A stretch of DNA of 64,000 nt from Pseudovibrio ascidiaceicola (GTDB lineage: Bacteria > Pseudomonadota > Alphaproteobacteria > Rhizobiales > Stappiaceae): positions 186,001 through 250,000 of the forward strand of contig NZ_FOSK01000001.1 of assembly GCF_900114245.1 (NCBI RefSeq), in the 5' to 3' direction. Shown here in pieces: positions 36,295 to 45,221 of the stretch (position 1 is the first letter of the stretch; each line of letters opens with the position of its first letter). The position numbers and the translations under genes are program-made. Below the pieces are notes generated by a model. It saw nothing but the letters and a program-made list of their open reading frames with translations, was not told the DNA's origin and did not search any database.

Positions 36295-36501
36295 TTACCA
36301 AGCGCCGAGCTTGGTCTCTGGCGTGTACTTCTCACCATCAACATGCTTGACCACGGCCTGACCACAAATGGTAAGGCCCTGAGTTGCGTCGTAAGTCATG
36401 GTTGGCGAGCCCTGAAGTTCCCAACCTTTGTTGAGCGCTTCAGTAACACGGTGACAAAACTTTGCAGAATCCGGTTCGGTGATGAGGCGGTAAAGGCGCA
36501 T
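36295..36501 (-). CDS. DUF1737 family small protein
   Basis: A 68-residue protein of the DUF1737 family. Conserved strings are MRLYRLITEPDSAKFCHRVT, EALNKGWELQGSPTMTYD and GLTICGQAVVKHVDGEKY. Function is unknown for the family; cytoplasmic. ATG 36501 gives the family start; the frame continues to 36549 without homology. It lies downstream of the CitE-like gene on the same strand and may be co-transcribed with it. Confidence 0.85.
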   Translation of the reverse strand: MRLYRLITEPDSAKFCHRVTEALNKGWELQGSPTMTYDATQGLTICGQAVVKHVDGEKYTPETKLGAW

Positions 36502-36592
36502 GTTTATTCCTTTAAATTCTTCGAGTGTGGGCGGGAACCTACCAGCCACACCTATCAGATACCAGAGGTTAAAACGTGCGCAGAGTTCAAAT

Positions 36593-37495
36593 TTACGCGT
36601 TTACGTGCCGTTTGATAGCCTCAGCAATCGCAACCGTTTTGCGGCCAATATCTGCATGCAGACGCTCAACCATCTTGCCGTCAACCTGCACAGCACCTTT
36701 GCTCTGGTTTTCTGGCAATTCAAACTCGGCAATCATCTTCTTCGCCCACTCAACATCCGCTTTGCTTGGCGCAAAGGCAGTGTTGCAAGGTCCAAGCTGC
36801 TTCGGATGGATCAAGGTCTTACCATCCAACCCCATCTCGGCACCCTGCTTACATTCTTCCGCAAAGCCTTCAAGAGCAGAGAAGTTGTTGTAAACACCGT
36901 CCAGAATATCCGCACCACCAACACGCGCAATTGCCAGGAAGGTCATCAGCCATGGCATCAAGACAGCACGACCCGGCAAGATCTTGGCACCACTCTCCTT
37001 GCTCAGATCATTGGTGCCGATAATAAACACGTCCAGACGGTTATGCGGATCCTTGGCAGCCTCGGCAATCTCGGAAGCATTGAGAATCGCACCCGGCGTC
37101 TCAAGCATCGCCCAGATGCGAACACTATCAGCACCCTGCTCAGTCAGATAATCAGCAACAGGCTTGATATCAGCAAGGCTTTCCACCTTCGGCAGAAGCA
37201 CTGCATCCGGCTTGGCAGCAACAGCCGCTCTCAGGTCTTCCTGACCCCAAGGGGTCTTCATTCCATTGATGCGAATAACAAGCTCGCGATACCCATAACC
37301 GCCGCCAGCGACAGCCTCACACACCTGAGTACGCGCCATCTCTTTGGCATCAGGCGCAACGGCGTCTTCAAGGTCCAGCAGCAATACATCCACATTCAGC
37401 CCTTTGGCCTTTTCCAATGCACGTGCGTTTGAGCCCGGCATGTAAAGCGCACTACGACGCGGTCTGATACTGTGAACTTGCTCTGAGCTAGACAT
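36593..37495 (-). CDS. HpcH/HpaI aldolase/citrate lyase beta (CitE-like) protein
   Basis: A 300-residue TIM-barrel enzyme of the CitE/malyl-CoA lyase family, which cleaves or forms C-C or thioester bonds of beta-hydroxyacyl-CoAs. Family strings: RRSALYMPGSNARALEKA, LLLDLEDAVAPD (metal-site E/D), ELVIRINGM, LPKVESLADI, AMLETPGAILN, GTNDLSKE and GKTLIHPKQLGPCN. Members include malyl-CoA lyase, malyl-CoA thioesterase and citramalyl-CoA lyase; the sequence alone does not decide. No citD/citF partners are present, which rules out a classical citrate lyase. Confidence 0.85.
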   Translation of the reverse strand: MSSSEQVHSIRPRRSALYMPGSNARALEKAKGLNVDVLLLDLEDAVAPDAKEMARTQVCEAVAGGGYGYRELVIRINGMKTPWGQEDLRAAVAAKPDAVLLPKVESLADIKPVADYLTEQGADSVRIWAMLETPGAILNASEIAEAAKDPHNRLDVFIIGTNDLSKESGAKILPGRAVLMPWLMTFLAIARVGGADILDGVYNNFSALEGFAEECKQGAEMGLDGKTLIHPKQLGPCNTAFAPSKADVEWAKKMIAEFELPENQSKGAVQVDGKMVERLHADIGRKTVAIAEAIKRHVNA

Positions 37496-37763
37496 GGCAC
37501 TTCCTGTTGCGTTGCAAAATCAGGCTGAGTTTAGAGACCTCAACCCGCCTTCACTACTCACCATTCGTGCTATTTGCCAGTTTTGAACCGTCAAACACTA
37601 GGTCTTTGGCCGCAATAATGGCATCGATAAAAATCAAGCCAGTCTCAGGAATTAGGCATCCCACAAAAATCCAAGCCCTATGAGACTTTCACACCTTGAT
37701 TTTAAGGGATTTTTGGGGTCACTCTATAACGCAAAATCAAACGAAGGAACGGGAAGAGGTATA

Positions 37764-38225
37764 ATGGCTGATCTTTCTTTTAGAGCCTTAAAACCCGGTG
37801 ACGCGCCAGACTTGGCCCCTCTCATTGCAGAGAATGCTCAAGCTCTCAAGCGCGGTGCTCCACGTCGCCCGGACGAAGTCTTCTCCGAGCGCCTGCTCGA
37901 AGACAAGTCCATCGAAATCATTGGTGCATTCCAAGGTGAAACACTTGTTGGGTTTGCCGCTTTCTTTGACATTCCAGACCTGATTTCTGGCCTGCGCATT
38001 GGCCAGCTGGATGACATTTACGTCGTGCAGGATCATCGCCATACCGGCATTGGTCGCACACTCGTGGAAGAAATCTCCAGGATCGGTAAGGAACGTGATT
38101 GGCTTCACGTCCGCTGGCTGGTGCCAAACAAAAACAAGGTCGACAACAGCCTCTTTGAAAATCTGGCAGAACCAGACGACAAAGACAGCTTCATCGTCCC
38201 GATTGATCGTCTGGCTCTCGCATAA
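37764..38225 (+). CDS. GNAT family N-acetyltransferase
   Basis: A 153-residue GNAT protein, substrate unknown. Motif A reads IYVVQDHRHTGIGRTLVEEI (H-x2-G-x-G), preceded by LVGFAAFFDIPDL. Motif B is present in the DNSLFENLAEP region. ATG 37764 with GGAAGAGG upstream was preferred over 37680, which would add 28 non-family residues. It converges on the DUF2125 gene with a shared terminator. Confidence 0.85.
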   Translation: MADLSFRALKPGDAPDLAPLIAENAQALKRGAPRRPDEVFSERLLEDKSIEIIGAFQGETLVGFAAFFDIPDLISGLRIGQLDDIYVVQDHRHTGIGRTLVEEISRIGKERDWLHVRWLVPNKNKVDNSLFENLAEPDDKDSFIVPIDRLALA

Positions 38226-38228
38226 ACC

Positions 38229-38258
38229 AAAAGCGGCTCTTACGAGCCGCTTTCTTTT
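38229..38258. terminator. Bidirectional terminator shared by the GNAT and DUF2125 genes
   Basis: AAAGCGGCTC (38230-38239), loop TTAC, GAGCCGCTTT (38244-38253), then TCTTTT. The loop holds the stop codon of the minus-strand gene. Confidence 0.88.
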
Positions 38259-39283
38259 ATGATCAGCTGAGGCACAGGCCCCAAATCAAAGAACGCGATA
38301 CGTGCGCGCCCATTCTCAATAGTCACGGGGATCTTGAGCGTAGGAACACCGTTCACTGCACTTCCCTGCCCAATGCTCATCGCAGTCTTTTGCAGCGATT
38401 CAAGCGTCTTGGAGCCTTGTGGGAACAGTGGTCGCAAGACATCTTCCAGCTGATGAATGCCAGTGATCACCAGCGGCAGTGTTCCATTCAAACGACCCTG
38501 ACGGTCAATCACCAGATCACCACCCGTGTTGACAGAAAACTCACCGCTTTTCAGCTGCAAGCTGGAAACGTTGACCTTTAATTCTTCATCAACCATCAAA
38601 TCAGCAATATTGCGAACTTTGCCATCCAGAAGCTTGGAGCCCTCCGGCAACTGCATAACAAGGCTGATATCCAGCGGCACATCATCAGACACTTTGCCTG
38701 CCGTCAGACCATTGATCTGCACGGCCAAATCAAGCGCATCCTCATTGCTTTCAACACGGCGCATATGTGCTTCTGTCAGCTTAGCATTCAGCTCAACAGA
38801 CTGCTCGCCAATGGTGTAAGTCAGCATCGGCTCTTTAAAGACAGCGTCAATTTTGGCAGGCTTGCTGTTTTCAGCAACCACACTCGCCTGAGCGGTTTTC
38901 CAGTGCGCGGAGTATGCAGGCCCTTGCTGGCCAAAGTTCATCTCAGCAGGACCAGTCGCCTCAAAGATCACATGAGTTGGATTATAAGCCAGCGCGACAC
39001 CGCGTAACTCATTGATAAAGTACCACTCTCCGTTCTTGTCCATGCGGAAAGGAGTACAGGTCAGTTCAAACCGGAACGGGTATCCGCCAAGTTGCTGGTC
39101 ACCACATTCAAGACTTCCGCCGTCTGCTTCAGCAACCTTCACGCCATTGCGAATAACGTCGGAAACAATTCCGCGTCCAACTGCCCAATAGGCGGACCAC
39201 CCGCCAATAATCAAGGCGACAAGGATCGCCAAAACGAAATACGCCGACTTTCTTGGGGGTCGGGATACTTTTGGTTCAGTCAT
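38240..39283 (-). CDS. DUF2125 family membrane-anchored protein
   Basis: A 347-residue member of the DUF2125 family of alphaproteobacteria. One N-terminal transmembrane anchor (about 15-36) is followed by a large periplasmic domain. Family strings: GGYPFRFELTCTPF with a conserved Cys pair (LECGDQQLGGYPF, LTCTPF), LRGVALAYNPTHVIFEATGP and GGDLVIDRQGRLNGTLPL. Function unknown. The divergent ChaC gene next to it is a recurrent rhizobial arrangement. Confidence 0.85.
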   Translation of the reverse strand: MTEPKVSRPPRKSAYFVLAILVALIIGGWSAYWAVGRGIVSDVIRNGVKVAEADGGSLECGDQQLGGYPFRFELTCTPFRMDKNGEWYFINELRGVALAYNPTHVIFEATGPAEMNFGQQGPAYSAHWKTAQASVVAENSKPAKIDAVFKEPMLTYTIGEQSVELNAKLTEAHMRRVESNEDALDLAVQINGLTAGKVSDDVPLDISLVMQLPEGSKLLDGKVRNIADLMVDEELKVNVSSLQLKSGEFSVNTGGDLVIDRQGRLNGTLPLVITGIHQLEDVLRPLFPQGSKTLESLQKTAMSIGQGSAVNGVPTLKIPVTIENGRARIAFFDLGPVPQLIIKESGS

Positions 39284-39377
39284 CTACTCTCCGTTACCCT
39301 CACACAGTGCTGTGAGTTGCATGCTGATTACGAGCCTGATAGGCGTGTCACTCAAAGAATTCTACGAGAAAATAGTT

Positions 39378-39902
39378 ATGCGAGATTTATGGATATTTGG
39401 CTACGGCTCACTAATTTGGCGCCCTGGCTTTACTTTCGAGCAAGCAGTCCCGGCAATCTTGCATGGTGTCCATAGATCTCTTTGTGTGTATTCATGGGTT
39501 CATCGTGGGACTCAAGACAACCCTGGACTGGTATTTGGGCTGGATAAAGGCGGTGCTTGCATCGGCATGGCATTCAAAGTCTCACCAGAAAACTGGCAGC
39601 ACACACTTGGGTACCTCCGCGAGCGCGAACAGCAAACTATGGTGTATCTGGAAACACACCGCCGTGTCCGTTTGCTGGACGAAGAAGGCACCAAAGTCCG
39701 TGCAGTCACATTCGTTGCAGACCAGAAACACGAGCAATATGCAGGTGCGTTACCGCTAGAAGACCAATTGCAGATTGTAAAGGGGGCTGTGGGTCAGTCT
39801 GGCGCAAATCCGGAGTATGTACTCAACACTCACGCGCATATGAAGGAAATGGGTATTAAAGACCAGAACGTAGAATGGCTGGCACGACAACTCTCGATAT
39901 AA
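39378..39902 (+). CDS. chaC: ChaC-type gamma-glutamylcyclotransferase
   Basis: A 174-residue enzyme that cleaves gamma-glutamyl peptides such as glutathione, releasing 5-oxoproline. The substrate-binding motif is IFGYGSLIWRPGF at the start; the catalytic glutamate lies in MVYLETHRRVRLL. CVYSWVHRGTQDNPGLVFGL is typical of ChaC. ATG 39378 was chosen to give the family start (MRDLWIFGYG); an upstream start at 39312 adds 22 residues. Divergent from the DUF2125 gene. Confidence 0.9.
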   Translation: MRDLWIFGYGSLIWRPGFTFEQAVPAILHGVHRSLCVYSWVHRGTQDNPGLVFGLDKGGACIGMAFKVSPENWQHTLGYLREREQQTMVYLETHRRVRLLDEEGTKVRAVTFVADQKHEQYAGALPLEDQLQIVKGAVGQSGANPEYVLNTHAHMKEMGIKDQNVEWLARQLSI

Positions 39903-39915
39903 CCTCAGGCTTCGA

Positions 39916-40320
39916 CTATTCGTCTTCCTGCTTGATATAAGAAAAGATCCCCGTACGCAGATCATTGTGAGCGCGATCCCTCTCCGCGCTATCTTCTGCC
40001 AGAAGATGTACGTATGCACCCTGCGAAGCTTTCAGCGCAGGCATTGGGGTCTTTTCATTCGACATACCCAAAAACCCGAGCCAGACAACGGCTTCGCTCT
40101 TCTTGTCTGTGATCAGAACAAGGTTCTCCGCATAGTCAGAAACCTCTTCCGGAGAGATCCGGGTAAAGAGGTAACGGTGTCCAGACGCACCAGACCAGTA
40201 TTTGAACTGGCTGCCAGCACCTAACTCCTCTGACACTCGTGGAGACCTGCCACTTGGCAAGCGATCATCAAACAATGAGTACTGCAACGCACTCTCCTGA
40301 TTTCTCCTGCTATTTCCCAT
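39916..40320 (-). CDS. Conserved-looking hypothetical protein
   Basis: A 134-residue cytoplasmic protein I cannot assign. It reads as a compact domain with FKYWSGASGHRYLFTRISPE, ENLVLITDKKSEAVVWLGFL and a charged helical end (EDSAERDRAHNDLRTGIFSY). The N-terminus (QYSLFDDRLPSGRSP) is probably disordered. No membrane segment. It follows plsC on the minus strand after a terminator, so it is probably a separate unit. Confidence 0.65.
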   Translation of the reverse strand: MGNSRRNQESALQYSLFDDRLPSGRSPRVSEELGAGSQFKYWSGASGHRYLFTRISPEEVSDYAENLVLITDKKSEAVVWLGFLGMSNEKTPMPALKASQGAYVHLLAEDSAERDRAHNDLRTGIFSYIKQEDE

Positions 40321-40374
40321 AGTACTTTATAGAACAAACTGCGAACATATTACAAGTTGAGCCAGAGCTTTGTC

Positions 40375-40407
40375 AAAAAAAGAAGCCGCCTTTAAGGCAA
40401 AGGCGGC
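40375..40407 (-). terminator. Intrinsic terminator of the ftsE-ftsX-ydcF-plsC string
   Basis: Minus strand: GCCGCCTTT, loop GCCTT, AAAGGCGGC, then TTCTTTTTTTG. Perfect 9-bp stem (40385-40393 with 40399-40407). Confidence 0.88.
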
Positions 40408-40445
40408 CTTCTTCCTTTGAAACATCTGATTTCCACGCAAAATCT

Positions 40446-41225
40446 TTATTTTTTCTTATATTCTGCCTGCAGTACACGAGCTTCTTTGATGATAATGTTA
40501 TCCGGCGTATCTTTTTCAGCTTCATCCAGCAAACGATCAGAGGTAGTCTCAATACGTTCCTGCAACAGTTTGAAGAATTCCTCCGGTGGCAGACCCGGCT
40601 GAATAGGCTCAAGGATCTCTGCTTTGATCGTGCCAGGAAAACGGAAAAAGCGGCGACGCGGCCAATAAACACCTGAGTTAAGAGCAATCGGAACAATCGG
40701 GCAGTTCAGCGTCTTATAAAGGTGCACGATACCATATTTGTATTGTGGCTCAGCACCAGCTGGACGACGTGTTCCTTCAGGGTAGATGATGATATTGCGA
40801 TTTTCTGCAATCGCCTCAGCAGCTCGCTTACCCATGGCAGCAAGGGCCTTACCCTTTTTACCGCGATCAACAGGGATCTGGCGGAACTTCATCAGATACC
40901 ACCCGAAGAATGGCACCCAGCGCAGCTCTCGCTTCAAGATAAACGTAGGCTGACGATAATACTCAGCAAGCGCAAACGTTTCCCAGGCAGACTGGTGCTT
41001 GGAAACAATGACACAGCCTGTATCTGGTAGGTTTTCAAGGCCTGTGATCTCAGATTTTACACCACCAACCCAACGCAACAAAAACTTCTCTACGCGGCAC
41101 CAGAATGGCAGCAGCCACCAGCAATACCGGACAGGAAGAATAAACAAAAACATACATGCGATCATAATGATCAGGGTGCTGATGTAAAAAAGCACGTTAA
41201 AAAGAACGGAACGCAGGACGAGCAT
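40446..41225 (-). CDS. plsC: 1-acyl-sn-glycerol-3-phosphate acyltransferase PlsC
   Basis: A 259-residue membrane-bound enzyme that acylates lysophosphatidate to phosphatidate in phospholipid synthesis. The acyltransferase box is VSKHQSAWETFAL (H-x4-E here, where most PlsC have H-x4-D). The glycerophosphate-binding IIIYPEGTRRPAG and PIVPIALNSG follow. A hydrophobic N-terminal hairpin (about 4-38) anchors it. ATG 41225 was chosen; a GTG-type start at 41255 adds ten residues. Last gene of the division-linked string. Confidence 0.92.
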   Translation of the reverse strand: MLVLRSVLFNVLFYISTLIIMIACMFLFILPVRYCWWLLPFWCRVEKFLLRWVGGVKSEITGLENLPDTGCVIVSKHQSAWETFALAEYYRQPTFILKRELRWVPFFGWYLMKFRQIPVDRGKKGKALAAMGKRAAEAIAENRNIIIYPEGTRRPAGAEPQYKYGIVHLYKTLNCPIVPIALNSGVYWPRRRFFRFPGTIKAEILEPIQPGLPPEEFFKLLQERIETTSDRLLDEAEKDTPDNIIIKEARVLQAEYKKK

Positions 41226-41290
41226 AGGACCTTCACAACCATTTCCACCCGACACTATGCCAAGGTGAATTTAGATTTCATCTTACGAAA

Positions 41291-42010
41291 TTAAGAGGAG
41301 TGTTTTACAGGGAATACAGCGTCCAGCTCAACTCGCAGCCGAACGAGGATATACTTCACATATTCGCGTAGGAGAAGCTTTGTTATCGAAGAACTTTCAT
41401 ACCAATGCTCTAAATCCAGCTCTTTATGGTAGACAGGACTTGGGTAAAGCTCAGCATCCGGCAGGCGAACCTGCAATTCTGCCAATGCTCTAGGCATGTG
41501 ATAGGCACTGGTGACGACCAACAATGAGCTGAACTGATTTTTTCGCACCCAGTTCGCAGTTTCCTCAGCATTCCCGATGGTATTGAGCGCTTTTCGGTCC
41601 AGATCAACGCAGCAATCAAACAACCACATCCGTTTGGAATTAAGCCGCGCAATCTGCTTTGCACTGGTTGATGGATGAACACCAGAAATCAAAAGACGCT
41701 TCGCACTTCCAACTTCCAGAAGATCCAGACTTTGCGAAATCCGATCTCTGCCACCTGTCAAAACAACAATACCGTCGGCATGCTTGGGCACAACAGCTTG
41801 CACAGCAGGCTGCAAAACTTCCACAAACCACAAGAAGCCAGCCGCAAAAACGACAGAGCAAATCAGAAACAGCAAAAAGAAGAAGCGAACACTACGCCGG
41901 ACAAACGACTTCCGGCCCGGGCGTTTATCAACGCTGGCTGGTACCGGCTCTTGCTCACCGGGTGCTTTAAATTTAGCCGCTGTGTCGCGCGTATTCAAAG
42001 AATGCTCCAT
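41291..42010 (-). CDS. YdcF-like (DUF218) protein
   Basis: A 239-residue protein with one transmembrane anchor (about 43-66) and a periplasmic DUF218 domain. The domain shows the sequence ADGIVVLTGGRDRISQSLDL, LISGVHPSTSAKQI, IGNAEETANWV and LLVVTSAYHMPRALAEL. Some DUF218 members (ElyC, SanA) act in cell-envelope integrity. Its constant place after ftsEX in Rhizobiales suggests an envelope role at division (inference). The start is ATG 42010, 90 bases after ftsX. Confidence 0.85.
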   Translation of the reverse strand: MEHSLNTRDTAAKFKAPGEQEPVPASVDKRPGRKSFVRRSVRFFFLLFLICSVVFAAGFLWFVEVLQPAVQAVVPKHADGIVVLTGGRDRISQSLDLLEVGSAKRLLISGVHPSTSAKQIARLNSKRMWLFDCCVDLDRKALNTIGNAEETANWVRKNQFSSLLVVTSAYHMPRALAELQVRLPDAELYPSPVYHKELDLEHWYESSSITKLLLREYVKYILVRLRVELDAVFPVKHSS

Positions 42011-42100
42011 GATGTCGCTACAATGCTTATAGCCACAAACCTGAACGAATATTTTCCTGACTACATATCAGAACTGGCGAAAATGGGAAGAAAACGACAC

Positions 42101-43180
42101 TTAATCCATATTTGCCAAATGTCTGTGGACAGCCAGACGAGACGTCAGAGCGGTTAGGACAGCAACAAGCACCACAACCGCAACAATTCCAACGTACCCA
42201 ATCGCACTCACTTGCACTGCCCCAAACAAGGCCTGCACCTGATTTCCGCTGACCGAAGTGATGTCCGAGCTACCAAAGAAACCGATAACCAGAAAGCTCA
42301 GTGCGGCAATTGTACCGCCGATGACCCCGCCTTTAAGCCCCAACATCAGGAAGTGACGCTGAAACTCGGAGGCAATAAAGCTGACTTCCGCACCAACAAA
42401 GTGCAGCACTTCAACCACATCCTTGTTGCCGGACATAGCAGCCTGCGTCGCAAAAATGACGGAGAGCACCATGGAAAACAGAACAAGCACAAGGATACCA
42501 AAGCCCACAAGCACAGCAGTGTTCGCCATAGCTGAAAGCTGGCGGTTCCAGACACGGTGATCATCCACCGACGCTGCACGAATATCCTGCTCAATCTGAG
42601 CCTTCATATCCGCTAGATTAAGCAGCTCAGGATCATCGATTTCAACCAGAACAAGACGTGGAACCGGAAGCTCCTCCAGTTCAAGCCCGGCCCCAAGCCA
42701 GGGCTGAAGCAATCCCTTGGTTTCTTCATCTGAAAGAGCACGCGCATCTCCAACACCGGGAAATTCGCGAACAAGAGCCAGCGTGCGATCAATCTCCTGC
42801 AGCATGTTCACGCCATCTGCAGGTCGGATCTGAACAGTGACCTCGCGCACCAGATCATTGGTCCAATCATTCGCCGCATCATTGACGATGGCCACAAACC
42901 CAACGGTCAGGCAGGCCAGAAAACTCATGATTGCCACAACAAGCATCAGAGCCTGACCGGAGATCGCCTGCGGCGGAACAATCGGAGCAGGCCTTTCTTT
43001 AAGCTTGAACCGCAAACCAGAAGGTTTCGCACCTGTCGCTTTTTTGACCGGGCGACCACCCTTGCCTTTTGGCGGCCCTTTACGCGGTCTTGTAGGCCTT
43101 TTTTGTCCAGCTGACGCACGTTTTGGCCCAGACTTCGGGCCAGACATTGGCGGCTCTCTTCTTTGCTGAGTATCAGTCAT
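42101..43180 (-). CDS. ftsX: Cell division protein FtsX
   Basis: A 359-residue permease-like partner of FtsE that transmits ATP hydrolysis to periplasmic wall hydrolases during septation. A strongly basic, Lys/Arg/Pro/Gly-rich N-terminal extension of about 65 residues (RPRKGPPKGKGGRPVKK) precedes four transmembrane segments, with a large periplasmic loop between the first and second (about 105-220). The start ATG overlaps the last codons of ftsE by 8 bases, indicating coupled translation. Confidence 0.93.
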   Translation of the reverse strand: MTDTQQRREPPMSGPKSGPKRASAGQKRPTRPRKGPPKGKGGRPVKKATGAKPSGLRFKLKERPAPIVPPQAISGQALMLVVAIMSFLACLTVGFVAIVNDAANDWTNDLVREVTVQIRPADGVNMLQEIDRTLALVREFPGVGDARALSDEETKGLLQPWLGAGLELEELPVPRLVLVEIDDPELLNLADMKAQIEQDIRAASVDDHRVWNRQLSAMANTAVLVGFGILVLVLFSMVLSVIFATQAAMSGNKDVVEVLHFVGAEVSFIASEFQRHFLMLGLKGGVIGGTIAALSFLVIGFFGSSDITSVSGNQVQALFGAVQVSAIGYVGIVAVVVLVAVLTALTSRLAVHRHLANMD

Positions 43181-43832
43181 GAACAGCCAACCGCCCGTCG
43201 TTGAGGATAAGGTGCCGCGCTTCCACCTGCTCCAGCAAGTGGAAATCGTGGGTTGCGATCACTACGGAAGTGCCGAGCCGGTTCAGCTCAATGAACAAAC
43301 GCAACAACCGGCGGGCAAGTGGTGGGTCCACGTTACCAGTCGGCTCATCCGCCAGCAAAACTTCAGGCCGTGTGATCAGCGCCCGCGCAATAGCAGCACG
43401 CTGCTTTTCACCACCAGAAAGAACAGGCGGCAACACATGCATACGGTCACCAAGTCCCACCCACTTCAGCAAATCAATCACATCAGGACGGTACTCTGCC
43501 TCGGATTTCCCCGCAACACGGTGAGGCAACGCCACGTTCTCATAAGTGGTCAGGTGATCCAGCAAACGGAAATCCTGAAACACCACGCCAATCCGGCGGC
43601 GCATGGACGGCAGCTCAGCCTTTGCGATTTTGGTGGTGTCTTTGCCAAAAACAGAAATCAGCCCGCGAGTGGGGCGCATAGAAAGGAATAACAGGCGCAG
43701 CAAACTTGTTTTGCCCGCACCTGAAGGACCAGTGAGAAACTGAAAAGATTGCGGCTCAATGGAAAAGGTCAAATCCCGAAGTACTTCAGTGCCCATGCCA
43801 TACCGAAGTCCCACATTCTCAAAGCGTATCAC
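43173..43832 (-). CDS. ftsE: Cell division ATP-binding protein FtsE
   Basis: A 219-residue ABC ATPase that pairs with FtsX at the divisome. Walker A is GPSGAGKTSLLRL (about 35-47), the Q-loop VVFQDFRLL, the signature LSGGEKQRAAIARAL, Walker B VLLADEPTGNVD and the switch ATHDFHLL. The start is GTG at 43832 with GGGGA upstream. It is the first gene of ftsE-ftsX-ydcF-plsC. The CtrA-type site at 43994 is about 160 bases upstream of it. Confidence 0.96.
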   Translation of the reverse strand: MIRFENVGLRYGMGTEVLRDLTFSIEPQSFQFLTGPSGAGKTSLLRLLFLSMRPTRGLISVFGKDTTKIAKAELPSMRRRIGVVFQDFRLLDHLTTYENVALPHRVAGKSEAEYRPDVIDLLKWVGLGDRMHVLPPVLSGGEKQRAAIARALITRPEVLLADEPTGNVDPPLARRLLRLFIELNRLGTSVVIATHDFHLLEQVEARHLILNDGRLAVHD

Positions 43833-43993
43833 CGAAAGTTCCCCTAGCAGACGTGAGGTTTCGCCTTATCAGAAAAATGAGGCCAAACTCGTGCAAATCA
43901 CTCTAAAAAATAATTTTCTCGCGTTCAATTTTTGACTGAACTTACCCCTGCAAATTTATGCGAGCCTGTTCCTTTGGATATCCCTCGAATAAA

Positions 43994-44008
43994 TTAACAC
44001 TTCATTAA
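43994..44008. promoter_or_regulatory. CtrA-type binding site between ftsE and the zinc-ribbon operon
   Basis: TTAA (43994-43997), seven bases, TTAA (44005-44008): an exact match to the full CtrA box TTAA-N7-TTAA. It lies in the 423-base divergent region between the ftsEX string and the operon ending in cpdR, both cell-cycle linked. A direct repeat GAGTAC-TTGT-GAGTAC (44105-44120) follows. The rest of the region holds no gene. Confidence 0.5.
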
Positions 44009-44255
44009 GGAAATAGAGGTCCTCATACTTCAGATAGAATAAATTCTAGTCACTCAACCTGACGTGAAGTACCTGTATTTAGGCTGGTCAAAACCTGCGC
44101 ATTTGAGTACTTGTGAGTACATTGCATATTTGGTGGCTCTGAGACGTATTCCTGACAGCTTCCTTCCGCTTTCGGAGAGGAATACGCTAGAAAATGAAGG
44201 ATTTAAGCGGCTTGACCATTCCTTTTAAAGGCAATCCGCTTTTGGACCACACTCG

Positions 44256-45221
44256 ATGAAAATTATCTGCCCTCAATGTAATACTGCCTATGAGATCCCC
44301 ACGGACAAAATTGGAGATACAGGCCGCAAAGTAAAATGCGCCAGCTGCAATCATATCTGGCAGGTTACACCTGAGGTAGAGGACGATTGGGCCACTGCAC
44401 TTGATGCAGAGCCGGAAGTACACAACAATTCAACACCCGATGATGATCGCAAGGAACCCTCTTTCTCCGAAAGCTTTGATGAAAAAGATTGGGCTGGTAT
44501 CGGCGACAAAGCGGACCGTCACGAAGCGTTTTCAGAAGAAGACCTTGTAGGAAAACCCAAAGAAGAACCTTCAGATTCAAGCGGTTCTATGGGCGAGGAC
44601 ACCAGCACTCAGTCAGGTGACAAAGCCAGCAAATCCTATGAGGCATCAGAGGAACCAACGGGTTCTGAGGATGACAAATCCGACGAGAAGAAGAAATCTG
44701 AAGGCACCTCTCAGAAGTCCAACCGAAGATCTAGAAAAAAAACTAAGTCATCCCGCAAATCAGGTGTTATAAGCGCGAAAGGCCTGCTGGGCGCAAGTCT
44801 TCTTGCTGCTTCACTAGCACTCTGTTTTTCAGCTGTGCACTACCGTGAATCAATTGTAAGAACCTTCCCCGATTTGGCTGGTCTTTACCAGTTGGCTGGT
44901 ATGACCGTAAATCTGCGTGGTCTTGTATTTAAGGATCTGAGAACATTCCGTGAGGTGGACGACGGTTTCGTCGTGCTTGTTGTGGAAGGTTCTGTAGAAA
45001 ATATTACAAGAAGCGAGACGTATATTCCGGCGATTAAGCTGGCGTTGCGCTCACTGGACACGCAAGAGATACACTCCTGGATTGTTGAGCCAAGAGAAGA
45101 CTGGCTTGCACCAGGTGATAAAACCCGGTTCAGAGCTCGGCTAAACAATCCGCCAGAGCGAGCCGCCGACATTCAATTGCGCTTTGTTGAGCGCCAAAAG
45201 AAAAGAGCGAGCATTAGATGA
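44256..45221 (+). CDS. MJ0042-type zinc-ribbon membrane protein
   Basis: A 321-residue protein. The N-terminal MJ0042 zinc ribbon (CPQCNTAYEIP, KCASCNHIWQV; four cysteines within residues 5-31) is followed by a long acidic, Ser/Lys-rich linker (about 40-165) with a basic end (RRSRKKTKSSRKS). One transmembrane segment (about 173-195) leads to a periplasmic domain (LRGLVFKDLRTFREVDDGFV, PREDWLAPGDKTRFRARL) of the DUF3426-like type. Rhizobial homologues sit beside ftsE, hpt and cpdR. Function unknown; topology suggests a cytoplasm-to-periplasm sensor or scaffold. It overlaps hpt by 4 bases. Confidence 0.85.
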   Translation: MKIICPQCNTAYEIPTDKIGDTGRKVKCASCNHIWQVTPEVEDDWATALDAEPEVHNNSTPDDDRKEPSFSESFDEKDWAGIGDKADRHEAFSEEDLVGKPKEEPSDSSGSMGEDTSTQSGDKASKSYEASEEPTGSEDDKSDEKKKSEGTSQKSNRRSRKKTKSSRKSGVISAKGLLGASLLAASLALCFSAVHYRESIVRTFPDLAGLYQLAGMTVNLRGLVFKDLRTFREVDDGFVVLVVEGSVENITRSETYIPAIKLALRSLDTQEIHSWIVEPREDWLAPGDKTRFRARLNNPPERAADIQLRFVERQKKRASIR

